Origin: Branchiostoma belcheri
Taxonomy: Eukaryota > Chordata > Leptocardii > Amphioxiformes > Branchiostomatidae
Assembly (NCBI RefSeq): GCF_001625305.1
Contig: NW_017804409.1
Span: 1,255,569-1,319,568, forward strand
Length of the DNA stretch: 64,000 nucleotides
Reading direction: 5' to 3'
The first letter of the stretch is position 1; each line of letters begins with the position of its first letter. Positions 1 through 11,515 of this stretch are shown in pieces. Below the pieces are notes generated by a model. The model saw only the letters and a program-made list of their open reading frames with translations. It ran no database searches and was not told the origin of the DNA. A program made the translations under genes and the position numbers.

Positions 1-16
1 TATACAGGCCTGCTCC

Positions 17-110
17 TTAGCCTGGGTGCCAAACTGTTGCCAGGGCAAGTATACAGACTAGCTCTTTATAATTAGCCTGGGTGCCAGACTGTTGCCAGGG
101 TTAGTATTAG
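17..110. repeat. Two-copy direct repeat at window start
   Basis: The word TTAGCCTGGGTGCCA occurs at 17 and again at 72, each followed by a CTGTTGCCAGGG-like stretch, giving a unit of about 55 bases. The array may begin before the window. The same TAGCCTGGGT core begins the perfect hairpin element at 53264, so this may be a degenerate member of that family; this link is inference from a short word. Confidence 0.55.
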
Positions 111-593
111 GCCAACTCCTAAAGTTGCCTAAAGTTTAAACATGTAACTACCAACACAGGTGAGCTTTCATGATAGGAAAAGAAGTGTATAATACCCATT
201 TTCAAACTTAATTTCCCAGAAAAACTAACTTCTCAGAAAAGAAAACCTGCAAAATTTACAAATTTGCAATTTTTCCTTCACTGTGTTCCATGCATCCTCA
301 TTTGTGATTTAGTCGTCTTGTATTTGTTACCCCCCACCCCCTTCCCAAAGATATTTTTAATGGATGCCCAGTGCCAGGAAAGTGGAGCCATCACGGCTTG
401 GTTAGCTGTGACAGTGAGGAATGGGTACTGTCAGGAGCTTGCGTGTTTCAGTATAGATCGCATCGTGTACGTTTTCAACTTGAAAGGCCATCCAGAAAGC
501 AGCTGATTTGTGCTTGTCAGCGGCCGACCGGTACCATTTTATCAACCCCTGTCCACCGTACCCCCCTCCCCTCTAACTTGTATTGCTCGTGTG
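111..593. other. Non-coding stretch, nothing recognised
   Basis: No splice-flanked exon, tandem repeat or recognisable element was seen. Short open frames here have no family resemblance and overlap one another in several frames, as expected by chance. Confidence 0.4.
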
Positions 594-866
594 TAGTGCT
601 GTGTACATGTACCTAAACCTAAACCCACATTTAGGTTCAGGTCCGGATTCAAGTCCAGAGGTGTAGGTTTAGTTCCAGACTTGTACAAGTCCGGACCTAA
701 ACCCATGGCATATACAAAATTGCATGTTGGCAACCTTGCAGTGTTGTTTGGGCAAATTTTGGTAATAAGTCCGGACTCGGTTCTTGACTTTTAGGTTTTT
801 TTGGACTTGAACCTAAACATTCTTACAAGTCCAGATCCAAGTCCAGTGAACCGGTACGCAGCACTA
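594..866 (+). mobile_element. MITE, TAGTGCTG/CAGCACTA family, copy 1
   Basis: The element begins TAGTGCTGTGTACATGTACC and ends GGTACGCAGCACTA, giving imperfect terminal inverted repeats. The interior is built from iterations of short words such as AAGTCCGGAC, GGACTTGAACCTAAAC and CCTAAACC, many of them inverted. A second copy lies in the opposite orientation at 39635-39997 and has the same ends. No protein is encoded, so it is a non-autonomous element. The superfamily cannot be set from the sequence alone; a TA target is possible because both copies are bounded by TA. Confidence 0.7.
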
Positions 867-906
867 CTTGCGTGTGTCCGTGTTCTAGCCAGCACCCGTT
901 TTCTGT

Positions 907-1319
907 CAGTGTTCGAAATACCTGTCTGCAGTCTGCAATCTGCAGATAGATTTTCAAGATTGCAGAAGAAAAATTTATACAATCTGCAATTTTGCAGCAG
1001 GAAAAATTGGCACTTGGGATTTGGTGCTCTTGGCCCCAAGGACAGACAACACTTTTAAAGCTCCTGTTTTGAAACAACAGGAGCTTCTTCACTAATTTAC
1101 ATCAACCTTGTCTTGACTTGTCTATCTTTTGTTTCCTTTTGGACTTCCAAATATTTGTCTTCACTAATTTGCATATCAATCAATAGTTCATGCTTATAAA
1201 CTTGCAAGATTGTAGTATAGAGGCTTGTGTATTTGCAGAAAGTATTTCCAAATTGCAGAACAAAATTTTGGCTCTTCTGCAATATTGCAGAGCGCTGAAA
1301 AAAAGTATTTCGACCACTG
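907..1319 (+). mobile_element. hAT-like MITE with CTGCAATATTGCAG core, copy 1
   Basis: The ends are CAGTGTTCGAAATAC and, inverted, GTATTTCGACCACTG, which is the CAGTG-type terminus usual for hAT elements. The interior contains many TCTGCAAT/ATTGCAGA words and a strong hairpin at 1057-1085 with the stem AAGCTCCTGTT / AACAGGAGCTT. Relatives occur at 40690-41163 (inverted) and 26935-27150 (partial). No clean 8-base target duplication was seen around this copy, so it is old or its ends are not exact. Confidence 0.65.
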
Positions 1320-1449
1320 TCTGTCAATTCCAGAAACTTTGTGACGTGTGACGGAATAATTTTTAAACCCATCTGTTTAACCTTGTTTTTTTTTAACATT
1401 CCAACATCTAATCACAAGACATGGTGACGGCACACTCAAGTTTTTTAAA

Positions 1450-1625
1450 CTTATATTAAAGCCGCCACCAACACAGGGGACAATACAATACTCATTTTCA
1501 CCTGAGTCTAGTGGGGAAAGTCGTGTAAAGTGCCTTTCCCAAGGGCACAAGATCGGTGGCATGTCAGGACTCGAACCCGGGACCTCTTGATTCCGAGTCG
1601 CGTAACAACCCCACAACCATGTTAA
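1450..1625 (-). mobile_element. tRNA-derived SINE, reverse strand
   Basis: Read on the reverse strand, the element has a tRNA-like head with a B box (GGTTCGAGTCC near 1570) preceded by GAATCAAGAGGTCCCG. A non-tRNA body follows, containing CTTGGGAAAGGCACTTTACA and CTCAGGTGAAAATGAGTA. The same body appears on the forward strand near 4670-4725 and on the reverse strand near 62755-62830, so this is a family. The body resembles the conserved central domains of animal SINE superfamilies, but I cannot say which. Confidence 0.7.
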
Positions 1626-2050
1626 CCTTGTTGGACAAAACCGACAAAAATCTTTGGTAAAAATATAAGAAAAACATCCAAAGGACCACCAACAACCACT
1701 CTCAACCCTATGATTTGCCTCTTAAAATGTGGTAAATTGCATTTTTAAAGGCTTGAAAATTCAAAATTTGCCCCTGGACGTAGCCTCCATAGCATGCAAA
1801 AAACTTTTTGGGGCGTTTTGGGGTCTTCAGGGTCTTTGGGAGCTTTTATGTGCTAATTTCTGATTGCATATAGACAACATAGCTGGCCCCGAACTGGGCT
1901 GATCAGAAAGCAGCCGAAGACCACCAAACCCCCAGTTCTATAAGCCTGCTATGGAGGCTACCCCGGACCCCCCTACATTGTCAGCAATCACCCCCTGACG
2001 GAAAAAAAAAATTCGAGCTGGCTTGAACCCCGATTTCTGACCCGCAGATA
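1626..2050. mobile_element. Degenerate hAT-like repeat fragment
   Basis: The stretch around CCAAAGGACCACCAACAACCA, followed by a GCAAATTGCA-like segment and ending in a CTGACGGAAAAAAAAAATT segment, is closely matched at 50165-50455. There the right end reads CTAGAGCCCTG, the inverted form of a CAGGGCTCTAG hAT-type terminus. This copy has no clean ends. Confidence 0.5.
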
Positions 2051-3082
2051 GACTCCAGAACTAGTAATCAATTCACAGAAACTTTCTAGTTGGCGCTTAT
2101 GATTGGAAATTTCCGTTCGTCATTGGTGACAGTGTTTAATGCCTGCAATATTACCACATGTCCTCGTTATAAGGGGAACGCAAATGAGATAATATGTACC
2201 TATCCTGTTTGAAAAATGGGGCAGGCTCTCCCTTCATTTGTCAAAATTAGTTGAGGACTGTAACCCTTGGAGTCTGCCGCAGCAGGCTGTATTGATGCGC
2301 TGTGAATGGAATATTCTGTCTGTAACTTGGCTCTGATTATATTTCACTACATGAATGGGTGAAGAGAATTGATATGCCTCATGCAGGGTGGATGTGTTGG
2401 CGATCATTTGTCAAAATTAGACAAGCAATGTTGCCTGATATTTCATTATCAACAGTTAGATGCGCAGTCTATTGTTGATATTGAAATATTGGATCATACT
2501 TTGTGCAACATTTGGCTGGTTTTAAGTGGAGTTATGAAGATAAGATTTCGCAGTGTCTCATTTTTGGTAATATCATTTTCATACCTTTAAAATCTAACCA
2601 AAGATATGTATGTATGTACGTTGTCCAGTATTTAAATTCAGCATTGGATTAAAGTCATTTTGTCTTGTGGACTTGGTAACTTTTCCAAGGTAAAATGGTG
2701 TTAATTACCTTAGAGGTACAGTTTATATCACTAATTAACGACACAGCTTGTAGTTTTTCCCTGCTGAAATATTGAAATATTTATATATGCCTTTACATAC
2801 ATTGTACTTTTATTCACTGACAAGTTGTAAGGTGTCAGTAATTTCAGTTACACTTTACGGAATAAGCATATTTTTGTAATCTTATGTAATTATTAAAAAT
2901 TGTTAAAAAATTATGTAATATACTATATTGTTACTATGTCTTGGAGGCAAGTGCGAGATAGTTCTTTTCTTTGTATTGTACGCCAGTCTTGACTTTTTGA
3001 TAGTGCATAAAGTCTTTTACTCATAATATTACCCATAGATAACCTACATGTTTCCAACAAAATAAAAATAAAGTTGAAAACT
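2051..3082. other. AT-rich non-coding stretch
   Basis: Strongly AT-rich with no convincing exon. A TTTGTCAAAATTAG word occurs at about 2238 and 2408, suggesting a small old duplication. Nothing else was recognised. Confidence 0.4.
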
Positions 3083-3420
3083 GCTCCATTATGTAACATT
3101 TGGACGTTAAAAAAAGGAAATTTTCTGGTAATTCCTTTTCAAAGTACTCAAAGTAAGTTGAATCAACCTGCGGCTAGACCAATGTAAACTCTATAAAAGT
3201 GCCATTCAGGAAGTGGAGGTGCTAAAATATGAATATGAGTGTGTTTAAAAGTTGTCAGTCATTTTTGTTTACATTTTAGTACAATCTCATGTGGGTTGTT
3301 TAAGCGCCAAGTCGCCAACCATAAATATAAGAAATGTGAGATAGCTGCTCCAATATGTTGAAAAGTGGAAGTAAATTACAATCACATTAATTTTTTTCCC
3401 AATTACGATATTTCAATTTT
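3083..3420 (+). repeat. Dispersed repeat, GCATTATGTAA family, copy 1
   Basis: The segment starting CTCCATTATGTAACA and running through CATTCAGGAAGTGGAGGTGC to TTGTTTACATTTTAG is paralleled at 4734-4925 and, more loosely, at 19476-19830. It has no coding capacity. The terminal structure is unclear, so its class is not assigned. Confidence 0.5.
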
Positions 3421-3711
3421 TAGTGCAACAATGTTACATATTGCCCCTTTGATACCATGTGGCTCCTCCTACGTGTATTATGCTAGTATTGATTCTAATC
3501 AATCACTATTATAGCCATTCAGCCTCGGCAATTTATCCTGTACGTGACCTTTTCTGGAAATGACATTATGATAGGTGACCAATTACCATAATAACATTAT
3601 GCAAATCTGTCACAATTAGAAATGCATCATTAACATCTAATTCAAAGAAAAAAAACGCCTACGGAGAGGACAAAGAGAAAATATTTCAAGTATTTCAAAA
3701 TGTTTCAAAGT

Positions 3712-4400
3712 TGCTCAATGCAGTTTTAGGGCATGAATACCAGTTTTTTCAAAGTCAATATTCTAGTAACTTATCTACGTACTAAAGTGAAACAACACTA
3801 TTCCAAATGTATGTCAATATACATGGAGCAAAAGTAAACAAAAATTGTGATGGAAAACGAACATTTCATTTTTTTTACTGGTAAAATCCTGGACTGATTT
3901 TTAGGCTACCTCCCAAAAAAAAGGACCCATCTTGGGGCTTGTTTCTGAAAGTATGACATTCTGTTGCTAATGTGCACTGCTAAGGCCACACCAATTTAGT
4001 TTGTTGTTTCTCAGATTTTTCAGAAAAAATCTGAAGCGACAGGGCGAAAAAAAACAACAGGTCTAGGCATTCTATTATAGCCCCAAATGCTACGATGGGA
4101 GCCTAGAAGTCAACACAAAAGGCTGGATTAATATTCAAACAATGAATTTTGAACTTTTACTCAAAAAACTGCATTGATAGATGGAAAAACTGTAGGAACT
4201 AGAAAGAAAAAGACTTTCTTCAACTGTTGGGGGCTGAATATGAGCATTTTTAGTTGATTCAGAACCAGAATTTTTTTTGCAAATCAGAAAAAAATGAAGA
4301 GGCAAATCTGATAACCAACAAATTAAATCGGTGTGGCCTAAGCACCTTAAGGGTATGAAATTCTGTTGCTAATGTGCACTGCTAATGTGGGGAAGTATAA
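3712..4400 (+). repeat. Dispersed repeat interrupted by a MITE
   Basis: The segment with GTCAATATTCTAGTAACTTA, then GTCAATATACATGGAGCAAA and CTTGGGGCTTGTTTCTGAAA is matched at 63395-63640, just 3' of the last LRMDA exon. A partial match to its start lies at 29577. The MITE at 3984-4338 sits inside this copy. The about 33 bases next to it (GTATGACATTCTGTTGCTAA onward) are present on both sides, at about 3952-3983 and 4352-4384. Confidence 0.6.
3984..4338 (+). mobile_element. GGCCACACC MITE, copy A
   Basis: This belongs to the most abundant element family in the window. The left end is GGCCACACCAATTTAGTTTG and the right end is its approximate inverse, ending ATCGGTGTGGCC. It is flanked by TAA at 3981-3983 and 4339-4341, a 3-base target duplication as in PIF/Harbinger elements (which prefer TWA). 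There is no open frame, so it is non-autonomous. Confidence 0.8.
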
Positions 4401-4599
4401 AATTGCAAAGTTTTTTTTTCCCCGATGTGCCCTGTGAACACACCTGTGTTATTGCTGTTACTGCGGGAACTCAATTTCATGCTAATGACTTCGTCAATCG
4501 CTAGAAATTGACGAACTGCTAGAAATTGACACTTCCCGTCTGCGTTGATGAAGAATCATCGTCTTCGTTTGATTGTCCCTTTCTTATTAGATCCCTGTA

Positions 4600-4733
4600 A
4601 GCAAGGTGGCAAGGTGGTAGATAGTGGTTAGGGTTTTTGGAGTCAGAGTCTGAAGTCACAGGCCTCAGTGTTGTGTCCTTGGAAGTTCGAAAAGACAGTT
4701 TACTCAGGTGAAAATGAGTACCAAGCTTCAGTT
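4600..4733 (+). mobile_element. Degenerate SINE copy, forward strand
   Basis: GTTGTGTCCTTGGAAGTTCG followed by ACTCAGGTGAAAATGAGTAC matches the body of the SINE seen at 1450-1625. The tRNA-like head upstream (AAGGTGGTAGATAGTGGTTA) is decayed. Confidence 0.6.
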
Positions 4734-5510
4734 AAAGCTGCATTATGTAATTACAGTATTTGCATGATACAAAAAGTCAATTATCTGGTCATTTCTTTAC
4801 AAAGTAACCCTACTTTATTGCAAATAAGTGAAATTCAGGAAGGGGAGATGCCAAAATATGATGCTATACAAGTTTTTTTTTAAACCTGAAAACACGGCTG
4901 TCAGCCATGATTGTTTACTTTCTGCTAGTTTATGGTGGCACCACAAACTGAGTGCACTGTGCTCCCAGTTCCCCCAGCCAGGCTAAGACAGGCAACAGAG
5001 TTCCCACCTCAGTTCTGCCCCATCCTTCAGTACATGTATGTTTAAAAGTTGGAAATACATGTTTGTTTACATTCTGCTAGTTTGTGGTGACACCACAAAT
5101 TGAGTGCACTGTGCTCCCAGTGTTCCCCCAGCCAGGCTAAGACAGGCAACAGAGTTCCCACCTCAGTTCTGCCCCATCCTTGAGTACTAGTACTGTGTTT
5201 AAAAGCTGGAAACACAGCTATCACCCACATTTGTTTACATTCTGCTATTTTGTGGTGGCACCACAAATTGAGTGCGCTGTTCTCCCAGTTCCCCCAGCCA
5301 GGCTAAGACAGGCAACAGAGTTCCCACCTCAGTTCTGCCCCATCCTTCAGTACATATGTTTAAAAGCTGGAAATACGGCTGTCGCCATGTTTGTTTACAT
5401 TCTGCTAGTTTATGGTGGCACCACAAATTGAGTGCACCGTGCTCCCAGTGTTCCCCCAGCCAGGATAAGACAGGCAACAGAGTTCCCACCTCAGTTCTGC
5501 CCCATCAGAT
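4734..5510 (+). repeat. Tandem array of about 155-bp units, four copies
   Basis: From about 4911 a unit repeats four times. It contains TTTGTTTACATTCTGCTAGT, the inverted word GTGGTGGCACCACAAA, CCCCCAGCCAGGCTAAGACA and CAGTTCTGCCCCATCCTTCA. The first part (4734-4910) is a GCATTATGTAA-family repeat that also appears at 3083 and 19476, so the array is a local expansion of the end of that element. Open frames across it (for example 5180-5535) are repeat artefacts. Confidence 0.75.
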
Positions 5511-6045
5511 CCCAGCTTCCCAAGATGAATGTTGATTGACTTGTGGCCTCCCGGGATCCATCCGTAATCACCTACCTGTTCAACCCTACACTAATATATG
5601 GTCCTTTAAACAATGATAGATTGAGCCGGGTGATTAATTACTCCTTCATTAAAAACTTGCTTAATCAAGCGCTCATCAATCTGGAGGGATAGTGATGGAT
5701 TTGCAGGTGATGAAGGGGAGTTGTGGTAGGGGGGATTACACATGACAGTGCCAGGTGGCTTCATTTGCACCCAGATCCCACACACTCCCTCTAGACCAGT
5801 CAGCAAACTTGTCTTCAGCTCACAACAACAGTTGCAGATTTAAGCCTAGTCTGTTAGAATTGTGTGTACTGTAATTCTTGATCAGGGTACTTTTATGTTC
5901 ATTGTTTTCACAAATGACACCAAAAAAAGTCCATAAAATACATACAAATATTGGAAGTATACATACAATATAGTCACTTGAAGTTTGTTCCAATCATGAT
6001 GACTGAGAAATTGAGCTTGTACGGCCTTCTAAAAGTGAATTTTTG
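5511..6045. other. Non-coding stretch with a small MITE end
   Basis: Mostly unassigned. At about 5868-5920 the sequence TACTGTAATTCTTGATCAGG followed by TACTTTTATGTTCA matches the left end of the TACTGTAATT element at 43156-43361, so a truncated copy lies here. Confidence 0.45.
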
Positions 6046-6049
6046 GAGA

Positions 6050-6240
6050 CTCTAGCAAGCTTGCCAATTGCCCACTTCGGGCATCTCTATTTGCATCTCT
6101 GTGTTTTATTTTTACATTTTCTGTGCTTTTTCCTGAGCTGACATCACTGGATGACATCAGCTCAGGAAAAAATACAGACATGCAAAAATAAAATATAGAT
6201 ATACAAATTGCCTGCCAGAACTGGCTTGTGCTGACTTTTC
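6050..6240. mobile_element. Foldback (snapback) element, imperfect long hairpin
   Basis: The centre holds a perfect 15-bp stem, TTTTTCCTGAGCTGA / TCAGCTCAGGAAAAA, around a short loop at about 6127-6171. Outside it the arms continue to pair with mismatches (CAATTGCC near 6063 against the CAAATTGCC area near 6205; GCATGTCTGTATTTT-like words on both sides). No coding capacity. Confidence 0.6.
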
Positions 6241-6376
6241 CAAGGCAGGGCATTAGAATTTCGAATGTAACAGGAGAACCGTGCATACAAATGTATTTAT
6301 TGTAAATATGCCAGCCAGGTAATATGCAGATAGCCAGGTAATACTACATGTAGTTATGTCAATTACAATCAGCTAA

Positions 6377-6744
6377 GGCCACACCAATTTAATTTCTTGG
6401 ATAACGGATTCGCTGCTTCATTTTTTTCTGATTTGAAAATAAAAATAAAAATCCGGAATCAACTGCAAAATGCTCATATTTTGCCCTGAGCAGTTGAAAA
6501 CAGTCCTTTTCTTCCTAGTTGCTGCAGTTATTCCATCTTTCAATGCAGTGGTTTCATTCAAAGATTCATTCATTAAATTTTGAACCAGCCTGGTGTGTTG
6601 ACTTCATGGCTTCTATCGTACCATTTTGGGCCATAATACGATGCCTAGGCCTAGGCCTATTTTTATATTTATTTTTTTTTCGCCCGCCCGCTCCATTATT
6701 TTTCTAGAAAAATCCGTTAACCAAGAAATTAAATTGGTGTGGTC
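6377..6744 (-). mobile_element. GGCCACACC MITE, copy B
   Basis: The left end GGCCACACCAATTTAATTTC and right end AAATTGGTGTGGTC are inverted repeats. The interior shares CAGCCTGGTGTGTTGACTTC and CCTAGGCCTA with the other copies but lies in the opposite orientation to those at 33242, 35685 and 38321. It is flanked by TAA (6374-6376) and TTA (6745-6747). Confidence 0.8.
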
Positions 6745-7025
6745 TTAAGTAAGTTTTCAATACTGATACTCTTTTGACAGACATTGCAGAAAGTCTAGTC
6801 CTGTCAATTGTCGTGTTTTTTATCTGACCCGTAATTTTAAGGACACATAAATCTTTTCTTTGATGTCAAAGTTAGATGTCTACATGCCCCCCAGTCATGA
6901 TCGTATTATCCATGCAGACAATACATGTCAGAAAACGCAGGTCACCAGTAAACAGTAGAGTGCATTCCACTGTAGGCTGTTCTACCAGTTCTAACTGCAC
7001 CCACCATCAATCATGGAGTTGGTAA

Positions 7026-7400
7026 GGCCACACCAATTTAATTTGTTGGTTCTCTGATTTTTTCAGAAAAAATATGAAGCGACAGAGCGAAAAAAAAACA
7101 AAAACAGGTCTAGGCATCCTATTATAGCCCCAAATGCAAAAATACATGTAGGAGCCATTAGTCCACAAAAGGCTGGGTTAATATTCAATGAATTTTGAAC
7201 TTTTAATCACTGTATTGATGGATGGAAAAACTTTCGTAAGCCTCTATTCCTACTACCGCACTCCAAGTGTTCCAGATTCCTAGAACCCCCTTCCAGACCC
7301 TTTGCTGCTTGACTCCGAGTCTGTTTCCCAAGACTCTGTTTATATGTTGGTATTCCTATCTAGCATCATTTTTAAAGAACCAAAAGAATTAGTGTGACTT
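7026..7400 (+). mobile_element. GGCCACACC MITE, copy C, interrupted
   Basis: The left half is intact (TAA then GGCCACACCAATTTAATTTG). From about 7231 it runs into a different sequence that begins the tandem array at 7255, and the right end survives only as a decayed GAATTAGTGTGACTTTAAG. The middle seems to have been replaced by array sequence. Confidence 0.65.
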
Positions 7401-7800
7401 TAAGTATGTAAGTTTCTACAGCAGTCAGTGTTCCAGAGTCTTAGAAACCCCTTCCAGACCCTTTGCTGCTTCAGTGCTTGACTGCCAGATTGTCTCCCAT
7501 TAACTTATTAAGACTGTTTTTATGTCGATATTCCAATCTAGCATCATTTTTGAAGAAGAAGCACTTTAATTTCCTAAAGACTCTCCATTCTGGTCTCTAA
7601 GTGTTCCAGAGTTCTAGAAACCCCTTCCAGACCCTTTGCTGCTTGACTGCCAGATTGTCTCCCTTTAACTTGTTGATATTCCAATCTAGCATCATATTTG
7701 AAGAAGAAGCACTTTAATTTCTTAAAGACTCTCCATTCCGGTCTCTAATAAGTGTTCCAGAGTCTCAGAAACCTCTTCCAGACCCTTCTTGCCTGTCTGC
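7255..7800 (+). repeat. Four-unit tandem repeat, about 150-175 bp
   Basis: Units begin with AGTGTTCCAGA and contain CCCCTTCCAGACCCTTTGCT, a TTGACTGCCAGATTGTCTCC stretch and ATTCCAATCTAGCATCAT. They start near 7265, 7430, 7600 and 7750. The last unit is truncated and passes into low-copy sequence. Confidence 0.75.
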
Positions 7801-10800
7801 GGGATTGTAGCCCCATCCTGTGCTGTGACATTATCAAGTACCCGTGTGCAGCGTAGATGCTCTGTTCCAATGATGGCCATTTGAAGTGAACTCGGGATGG
7901 CAGTGACAAACTACGCGTCGTCCACAATTCCTTATCAACTTGCCAGTTTTGCCTAGTAATCCCCGCTCTATGTAGCCCCCGACTGCCCCTTCTTTGATAT
8001 ATGCATGATTTATAATATCGTTCATCTCTTGCTCCTTAGAAGGTGGGATGTTGAGCATCGTTGACAAGTCGTACGTCAGATACGATTCCTGCCGAACTAG
8101 TCAAGTAATCCACGAATTACAAGACGCTGTAGCGGGCTTAACGGGGGAAACGGGACGAACACGATCAATCCTGGTTGAAATCTCGTTCCTCAGATGTTGG
8201 CCAGAGTTTGTCTGTCCGACTTTGAGTAATGCGTGTTCGGGGCGAGGGCTCTCGTGGTGAAAGCTTCAATTCAATATAGCCAGGCCTCCCCTACGGGAAG
8301 CTTTTCTTTGCAAAGATTGAAATATGGTGGTACCTAGGACGGAGGACTCAATATTTGACCCCGACATATACTGTCGCACATAACGGATAGGTTATAAAAA
8401 GTACATGAGGATAAACGTCCCTGCGTCGGTGCTTCAACAACTTTTTCAAAAGCATTTGTCAAATACATGTGTTTACAGTGAAACCTTGTCCTTACTTTAA
8501 TATTGTGGGGACTGGATACAAGATTTAACATTCATTGATACATATTTTTTATCCATACTATTACTACACGATAAAAAAAGAAATATGTATTTAAGATTTA
8601 GCATTTATAATTTTTTGATGGAGAATGAAGGTAGCTAATACAATGTGCATCCCTTAAAGATTAAAAAGCATAGATTAAGTAATATATAAATAAAACAACA
8701 TGCTTTTAAAATACTAAGAGTATTATTATATTAAGAAAATATGAAAATAAATGATTTGTCCTGGACACATTTTTGAGTGTAGAAAGAAAGCAGAATGCAA
8801 TGTTTTAAGTACAACTAAACCCTCTACTTACTTACTTGCTTATCTACTAATATAGTGCAATAGAAAATTGTAATTACCAATTTATGATATCCTTAATATA
8901 CTATGTTACGATGAAAATCATGAAAATGTTTGTTTTGTATCCCCTCAAAATCATACCCTTGACAGTAACATACATGTAGTCCGTAGTTAGGGTAACGGAC
9001 TGGTAGTTAATCTATTTACGAGTAACTGACGTACATTACCTTTCCTTTCACCTCTGTTTTCGCCCCACCAGACCCGAAGCCGTAGCCAATCTCGACACAA
9101 GTTCCTTTATCGTTTTTTATCCCCAATTATTATGTACCTTCTCCGTTATTTCAGGCCCTGAATTGCTGAACACTCCACTCGGCCTACAATCTATATCTTA
9201 ACAAGCCACCCAATTGTCTCTTATTTGGGATCTGTCGGGTCCGTTTTCTTCGCGGTGTTTCCGGAATCCGACTTTGAGCGGCCCTGACAGATGGTTTGTC
9301 AGATCTGATTCCCCGCGACGCCGTACCAAACAGTTCTATAAAGGCTCGGCCGTCCGGCCGTTCTACCCTCATCAGCGAATCATCCCTATCATTTTGCATC
9401 TTAAAACCCTGGGAAAGCGTTGACAGATAGCGTGTCAGTTTCGATTGAGGTTGAACCCCCCCACATTTAAGCTGGAAGTTAGGGAATCGTTACGCCATCA
9501 AGTGAGCACAGTTATTCCCTGTCGAGCCACATTATTGTCCATGACCCTCCTCTCTCAGTGCCTCCCCGCCCGTCTTATCGGCATTGACAGACTGATTTCA
9601 CATAAATCTAAGGCGGAGATCGATCTTGAGTGATTGCCACCTGAGGGATTGCTCATCGCGGGTCGTTCCCCTGATGATGCGGCACTTCTGGGATTGAGAA
9701 GACATGCGGATTTGGTGCGGCACAAATCATGAGTGCCCGCTTGCCATTTGGTGTTAAGGTTGCCTGATTAAAAGAAGCCAGACGGATTCCTCTAGGCTGC
9801 CGCGATCCAGACGTATGTACGGCTCGGGTGAACTTGAGTTGTGCCATTTTGATAGAAAAGACGAGAAAAAACGACTCCCTTTGTGAGGGACTTTGATTTT
9901 TCTTCCGTCCATAGTCGTAAATTCCATGTCATTTGGGAGGGTGCATCCGTGTCAAGGGCAATCAACGGTTGGAAACTCCTGATTACACGGAAAGTCATTC
10001 ACATCTTTGACTGGCAATTTTGCTTCATTGGTCCACCCTTACCTTAATTGTAGAGACCATGACTGCCGATGCAAAAGTCCTAATATCGTTCAGTCGTATA
10101 TAGCGAAGCCATCATCAAAGATAGGAAATGACATGCTAGTTTCTTTTTGTTCTTTCTCGAAAGTAAGATTGGGTAGTTGTTGCTGACTGTGGCTATGTTT
10201 CTGATTGAACAGTTCATAGGAAGTAGTATACACAGCAAGGCTATCCCATTACTGAATTCATTTCTGTCACCAACTCATTTACAAAAAGCTAGAACTTAGA
10301 TGTATCTGTCAATCTCTCCTAAACTTTCCTGTCTTCTTTAGAGTTTTAAAAACCCTTTGACTCTTTGTGTTGTTCCCTTGCTTCAATTTGATTTGAGAAA
10401 CCAGTTAACCCCCAAATGAGTGGAAAGTGTGAAGAAACTTTTAAACTTGCTGGTCAAACTTAACGTGGAATGCAAAAATTTCACAGGTTGACAGGCCCAG
10501 TTCTAGGGTCAGAAAGACTTAAGGAAAATGCCAAATACACAATCCTGTATGCACTTATTAATTTATTTATTAAAATTCATGAAAACAAGTATGTCTACAG
10601 GATGCTACAGGTTTTTTTACACATTCCAGTCTCTTACCTGCTTACGTTTTGGTGCCTGTCAGACACTTCTGACTGGAGTGCTGCTTCTTGTCGCTATATG
10701 TACATGTAGTCAATGTAGGTGGCACCTTTATTTATGGTGAGAACACAATTCCAAACATTTGTATCCCCCCCCCCTCATCTGGGTTTGTCACAGGATAGTG

Positions 10801-10854
10801 TATCAACACCTTTACAAATTGAACTCGCAAAGATGAAAACATTACAACATGTTA
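7801..10854. other. Low-copy intergenic or intronic block
   Basis: Apart from an AT-rich stretch at 8530-8980, this block has more CpG than its surroundings and no element I could match within the window. The subregion 9060-10030 is dense in TGTCAG/CTGACA words, including GCCCTGACAG at 9281-9290. If the missing 5' exons lie upstream, this is intron. It is a candidate non-coding regulatory block, not a shown one. Confidence 0.45.
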
Positions 10855-11515
10855 ACAACAAAACAATACAGTATAAAAGTTGCAATTCCAAAAACAAAAC
10901 AGCAACAAAACAATACAGTATAAAAGTTGCAATTCCAAAAACAAAACAGCAACAAAACAATACAGTATAAAAGTTGCTTTCCCAAAGACGAAAACATTAC
11001 AGCAACTAAACAATACAGTATAAAAGTTGTAATTCATAAGACAAAAACAAAACAATACAGTATAAAAGTTGCTTTCCCAAAGACGAAAACATTACAGCAA
11101 CTAAACAATACAGTATAAAAGTTGTAATTCCTAAGACAGAAACAAAACAATACAGTATAAAAGTTGCAATCCCAAAAAGAAAATAATACAACAACAAAAC
11201 AATACAATATAAAGGTTGCATTCACAAAGAAAAACAATACAACAACAAAAAAAGTATAAAAGTTGCAATCCCAAAGATGAAAACATTACAACAAAATACA
11301 GTATAAAAGTTGCACTCCCAAAGACAAAAACAATACAAAAAAAAAACAACACGCAGTATAAAAGTACAATATAAGCATTCCCAAAAGGAAAATAATACAA
11401 CAAAACAAAACAATACAGTATAAAAGTTGCATTCCCAAAAAGCAAATAATACAACAACAAAACAATACAGTTTAAAAGTTACATTCCCAAAAACATAACA
11501 AAAAAACAACACAGT
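10855..11515 (+). repeat. A-rich minisatellite, about 13 units
   Basis: Units of 42-60 bases share CAATACAGTATAAAAGTTGC followed by CCCAAAGAC-like and AAAACATTACAACA-like spacers. Successive CAATACAG starts fall at 10864, 10911, 10958, 11011 and 11053. The + strand is very poor in G, so long apparent reading frames appear on both strands; these are artefacts of the repeat. Confidence 0.9.

Noticed and set aside
594..1319. The two neighbouring elements as one large inverted duplication with 39635-41163
   Set aside because: The second location has both families inverted, yet in the same left-to-right order, so they are independent insertions.
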